In this document: positions 59,964 through 64,000 of the stretch, piece by piece
How the letters are laid out: every line of letters starts with the position of its first letter
Numbering within the stretch: the first letter of the stretch is position 1
NCBI RefSeq assembly: GCF_949628265.1
Contig: NC_088789.1
Span: forward strand, 8,548,886-8,612,885
DNA: 64,000 nt
Direction of reading: 5' to 3'
DNA from: Cloeon dipterum
Taxonomy: Eukaryota > Arthropoda > Insecta > Ephemeroptera > Baetidae
Notes under the pieces: model-generated
What the model was told of the DNA's origin: nothing
Databases searched by the model: none
What the model saw: only the letters and a program-made list of their open reading frames with translations
Position numbers and translations under genes: made by a program

Positions 59964-62900
59964 TTATTGCTTCCTTTTGAGAGTGGAGAGCAAGAGTGAA
60001 GCTCTGGCATAATTTTCAGCCTCCAATACAGCTTTGGTGACTAGCTTTTTGTCTTCTAACTCTTCTCCAGACTTAACCTTCATCATCCACACGCTTTTGT
60101 TCTCCTTGCCTTTAGGTGGAGAACCCACAGCTTGAAATACATTCAATACAGGTTGCATCCAGGTTTCTGCGTTAAAGCCCTCCGACAACATGATCTGTTG
60201 AAGTGCTATCAATGTACTCCACAATTAACACCAAAAATTAAAACTCACATCTGGGACATAACTTCTTCCTCTGATGCAGCCATCTCCATCCCTTGAGATA
60301 AACAGAGATGGCTTCTCTGCAGAACACATTTGCTGGGCCCTGAGTAGGCTCAGAGGCTCTGGACTGTCGCTGTAAAAGGCAGAAACTACAAACATCATGT
60401 CCGAATGCTGCAAAAGCTCTTTCACTTGTTTCTCCAGAATATCCCTGCTGATGTTTTTGTTGTCCTGAGTGACCTGATAGTAAGTTTAAATAAATGTACA
60501 CGACAAAATTTAATTCAACACAAAACCTTTTTATCAATTTTCTTAAGCCAGCTCTCCAATCGCCTCTTTACCACCAATGGGATTTGATCGTGCTCAAAGA
60601 ATTTTGCTCTCATCCTTTTGATTTCCTTGCTTGCTTTGAAACTGTCATACTCTGGACTGTCCAAGTAGCTCTGCAGACTAAGAACCTCCTGCTCAGCCTC
60701 TTTGCCAGCCTGCAGGATGGTGAGAGCAAGATTTCCTGCAGTCGCCCTCACTGAGCGAACTCCAGTCCCAAAAGACTTGGTAGACAGAATGCAAAATTTC
60801 AAAAGGTCTGATGTGTTGTTGCAGTGAGTGCCGCAGCAGGGTTCAGAGGAAACCTGCTCCTCCTTTCCCATGGTGATAAGGGACACAATGTCAGGGTAAT
60901 GTTCACCAGGGCGCTTGACAGCATTCTCAGGTAAATCCTGCAAACTCATGACGCGCCTTTTGATAGGAAGAGCGAGCTCAATTTGCTCATTGACAAATTC
61001 CTCTATGGTTTCCACGTGTTCGTCTTTTAGAGAGAAGGGCGTGGTGAAGTCAAAGGTCAGGTAGCTCTGGGTTACGTGGCATGACCTTTGATATGTGTTT
61101 GGGATCAGCTTGCGAAGGGCCGAATAGAGCAAGTGAGTGGCCGAGTGGTGCTGCATGCACAACAGTCTATGTTTGCAGTCCAGACTCAGTTTGCTTGGGT
61201 CGCCTTGGCGTAATACACCCTCCAGCACTTTCACTTTGTGCAGAACGTATTTTCCTGGATAAATGAACCTGTTTAGTTGGCATTCCAAACTAAATAAACA
61301 ATAACATTTTAACCCTCGCCATGCAGTCTAGAATTTAGAGACAGTTTATGAACATCTCAAATGTTTTTCAATGCAAAAACGAGCAGTGAACTGATATCCC
61401 TATTTTTTCTTGTCTGTTGAACACTTTTTATGAAGCTGTCTTCTTTTAATTTTTTTTAAATACGAAATGCTAAATAATTCAACTTAAAAGCTACTTAAAT
61501 ACCATGCTTTTGAACGTCCACAATGTCAGCGGTGCCTTTTGCAGAGCACAGTCTGCCCACATCTGAAACCTGGCCTCCAGCTTCATGGTAGAAGTGTGTG
61601 TGGTCAGTCACAACGTCGCACTCACTACCAGCCTTGACTGAGTTCACCAAAGTCTTATTCTGAATGAGGGCCAACATTTTGCAGTCCATGTGCTCAGGGA
61701 AAATATAGTGACCATTTTTGTATTCCCAGTAATACTTAGAATCATCTCCAGTTGGTGGAACGCTATTTTCGCTCAGCAGCTTCTCCTCAGCACCTGCTCT
61801 TCTTTTTTTTTAAGAACATTTGAATCATTCCAAATTTAAAAGATTTACCAACTGTTGCTCTGGAACCCTTTTTCTGATTGTCTACGTTCGCTTGGTAACC
61901 CTCAAGGTCCACAGGAATATTGAAGCACTTAGCTAGACCTTCAATCAGCTCTTTGTCAACACCAAGGGAAGTGTGCAAATGAAAAGCAAGTTCTGCAGAG
62001 ATTTCCTTGCAATCCTAAAAAAGGAACATGTAAATTTTAATAACAGGGAATCAAATGGAATGTACCTTGACTTGAAGGACTGCCTGCTCAAGGCCTGGAT
62101 GATCATCTGGCAGGGCCTCTAGGACTGGAAATTGCTCAACTAGGGCTTCCCACTTAGATTTTGCCTGCGACTGCATTTTCAAATAAAGTAAATACTCTTG
62201 ATCCAGAGTTTCTACAGTACGATTGAGATTTGCCCTAAGCTCAGGGTAAGTCTCACCTGAAAACTTTACATTTAAAAATCTGACCTTTAAATATCAAAAG
62301 ATTATTAATTACCCAATATTTCTGTCACTTTCAGCACAAGATGAGGCAGAATTTCATTCCCATTCATTTGGAAAACGTTGATGGAGAGTGCAAAACACTT
62401 GCGGACAAGTTTCCTCAGCTTGTAACTAAATAGTAGTTTATAGCAGTTGAATTTCAAATTATCCCAAGAACTACTTTTGATCAGGAAAAATGCCGTCCGC
62501 CATAGCAATGCTTATTGCTCTTGAGTGATCAGCCAATATTCTGTAAGCTGTGTCCAGGATCGCCTCCTCGCCAAAAGAACTGCTATATTTATCCTTGCCA
62601 GAAACCTACAAATGGATAGTTAAATTATTTGCGCACCGCGAACCTGCGATGTATTACCTTTTGAGTAATTTCAAATAGAGGTTGGAACAAGTCAGTATCA
62701 TAATTGCAGTCTACCTTCTGCAAAACCCTTGATAGCCTCTCAAGCCCCATTCCAGTGTCAACATGCTTTTTAGGGAGCAGATACAACAGTCCATCCTCTT
62801 TCCTTTCGTATTCTACAAAGACAAGGTTCCAGAGTTCCATAAGTTTTCCTCCTTTGTTGTAATATATTTCAGTGCATGGTCCGCAGGGCCCTACTGGACC

Positions 62901-63702
62901 CATTTCCCAGAAGTTCTCACTCATTCCATTGGGAATAATTTGGCGGCTTTTCAAACTGTGAAACGCGATGAATCAATTACACTGAATGGTTATTTGTAAG
63001 TTACTAGACAAATTTTTACCCAATGGATCTCCAAATATCCGCACAATCTTGATCAGCTTTTAAATTTGACCTCTGATCTCCTCCAAAATAGGTGACCACA
63101 AGTTTCTCTTTATCCAGATTGTAAGGTCCCGTCAAAAGATCCCATGCCATTTTACATGCATCTTCCTGGAATGAAAATGAAAACTCTTCATTTCTTTAGA
63201 ATTGAGAATATTTACTTTAAAATAATCGGCAAATGACCAGTTGCCAAGCATTTCGAAGAAGGTGTGATGAGTACCATCCCTTCCAACAGCATCCAGGTCG
63301 TTGTGTTTTCCACCAACCCTGATACACTTTTGGCTATTGACAACCCTAGGTGCTGCCGGTTCCTCAGTTCCCAGCAAAACAGATTTAAACTGTAACACGA
63401 AAAAACAAAAAATAGATATATTGAGTAAACATTTTGTGGCGTACTTTTAATAAATTCGAGGCTATGATCTGAACTTAACAATAGCATTTCTTAAAAATCA
63501 TAACAGTAAATTTATTGACCTGATTCATCCCAGCGTTAACAAAGGACAGGGAAGGATCTGCTCGCGGCAATACAGAACTTGACTTTATGAATTGGTGGTC
63601 ATGTTTGTTTACAAAATGCTCAACAAATGTTTTCCTGACGTTGAATGAACTGTATTTTCTAGTAGATGAAAAACTCCCACGGAGAACATAAGGGAACTTC
63701 AT
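59964..63702 (-). CDS. AARS2: Mitochondrial alanyl-tRNA synthetase, complete, 12 exons
   Basis: Exons in transcript order: 63520-63702, 63216-63389, 63020-63165, 62658-62955, 62475-62605, 62313-62425, 62066-62256, 61849-62014, 61503-61793, 60527-61254, 60249-60473, 59964-60194. They join in frame to 958 aa. The enzyme charges tRNA-Ala. The first 25 residues ([20 protein letters not shown]) are rich in Ser, Arg and Lys without acids, a mitochondrial import signal. Class II motifs are visible: [29 protein letters not shown] and TGMGLERL. The editing domain carries HHSATH and CCGTHC, the zinc ligands that clear Ser- or Gly-tRNA-Ala. The C-terminal domain is degenerate, as usual for animal mitochondrial forms. 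Exon 9 uses the third of three close AG acceptors (61794) because only that one keeps the frame. The gene lies head-to-tail with RTEL1. Confidence 0.95.
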
Positions 63703-64000
63703 TTTTGTAAAAAGAAATCTTCAAAGTGCAAATAGCTTTTCTTCTAAAAATATAAGAGGTGGAAAGAGAACTCGAAAGAAACTAAAACAAAAACAGCAGG
63801 TTGTGCATGTCCATAATATTATAAACGTGTGAGCATTGAGCAATTACATTTACATTGTGTTCTCTGCGCTGTCTTTACGCGGTGAGCGGCTCGCGATTGG
63901 TAGGCTGGGCTGATCATCTGGTCGGTCCTATTTTGACAGTCATACCAACGTGATCATATTTTTTGGCGATTTTTCTAACAATTCAAAAGATTTCTTTGTA
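63703..64000. other. Upstream region of the mitochondrial synthetase
   Basis: No coding sequence seen. The part at 63,870-63,960 is GC-richer and may be its promoter. GGCTGATCATCTGG occurs there; no TATA box stands out. Confidence 0.4.

Noticed and set aside
61788-61805. First two AG acceptors before exon 9 of the synthetase
   Set aside because: They give a stop codon or break the frame; only the third AG, ending at 61794, keeps the protein.

Overview
The window looks like nuclear DNA of an arthropod, most likely an insect. It is AT-rich between genes, introns are short with GT-AG ends, and the central gene family is the painless clade of TRPA channels known from insects. I cannot name the species; no single feature identifies it.

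Layout. 0.5-7.1 kb (minus): a 17-exon gene for an ODF3/CIMAP-type SHIPPO-repeat protein, built almost wholly from duplicated phase-1 exons of 105 bp. 7.1-17.9 kb: about 10.8 kb in which I can support no gene, but with GC-rich islands, a pair of CRE-type sites, an inverted repeat and a possible TATA promoter. 18.0-53.6 kb (plus): a tandem array of six painless-like TRPA channel genes. Copy 1 has six coding exons. Copies 2-6 each have a short N-terminal exon, one phase-0 intron and one long exon of about 2.6 kb. Copies 2, 3 and 4 are each followed, on the same strand, by a small two-exon gene (156-161 aa) whose 34-nt last exon always encodes the ending CSLF, a CaaX-type prenylation signal. The body of these small proteins resembles, weakly, an RGS/GRK-RH helical domain. 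Downstream of copy 5 lies a candidate 65-aa tail-anchored microprotein with a TATA box. 54.6-58.7 kb (minus): RTEL1 helicase, 14 exons, complete. 60.0-63.7 kb (minus): mitochondrial alanyl-tRNA synthetase, 12 exons, complete.

How the genes may work together. The channels are predicted six-transmembrane cation channels with N-terminal ankyrin repeats, related to a Drosophila heat and chemical nociceptor. The array looks like a lineage-specific expansion in which a unit of channel plus small CaaX protein was copied three times, with partly conserved promoter motifs. A physical or regulatory link between the channel and its prenylated neighbour is an inference from repeated adjacency, membrane co-location and the possible RGS-like fold. 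It is the most interesting candidate for an undescribed system here. RTEL1 and the synthetase are ordinary housekeeping neighbours.

Mobile DNA is modest: a 257-bp MITE-like element with 14-bp terminal inverted repeats inside copy 3, a poly(A)-tailed retroposon between copy 3 and its small neighbour with a second short copy near RTEL1, and two LINE-like 3' tails. All exon junctions were read by eye from splice sites, frame and homology remembered from the families; no alignment or search was run.
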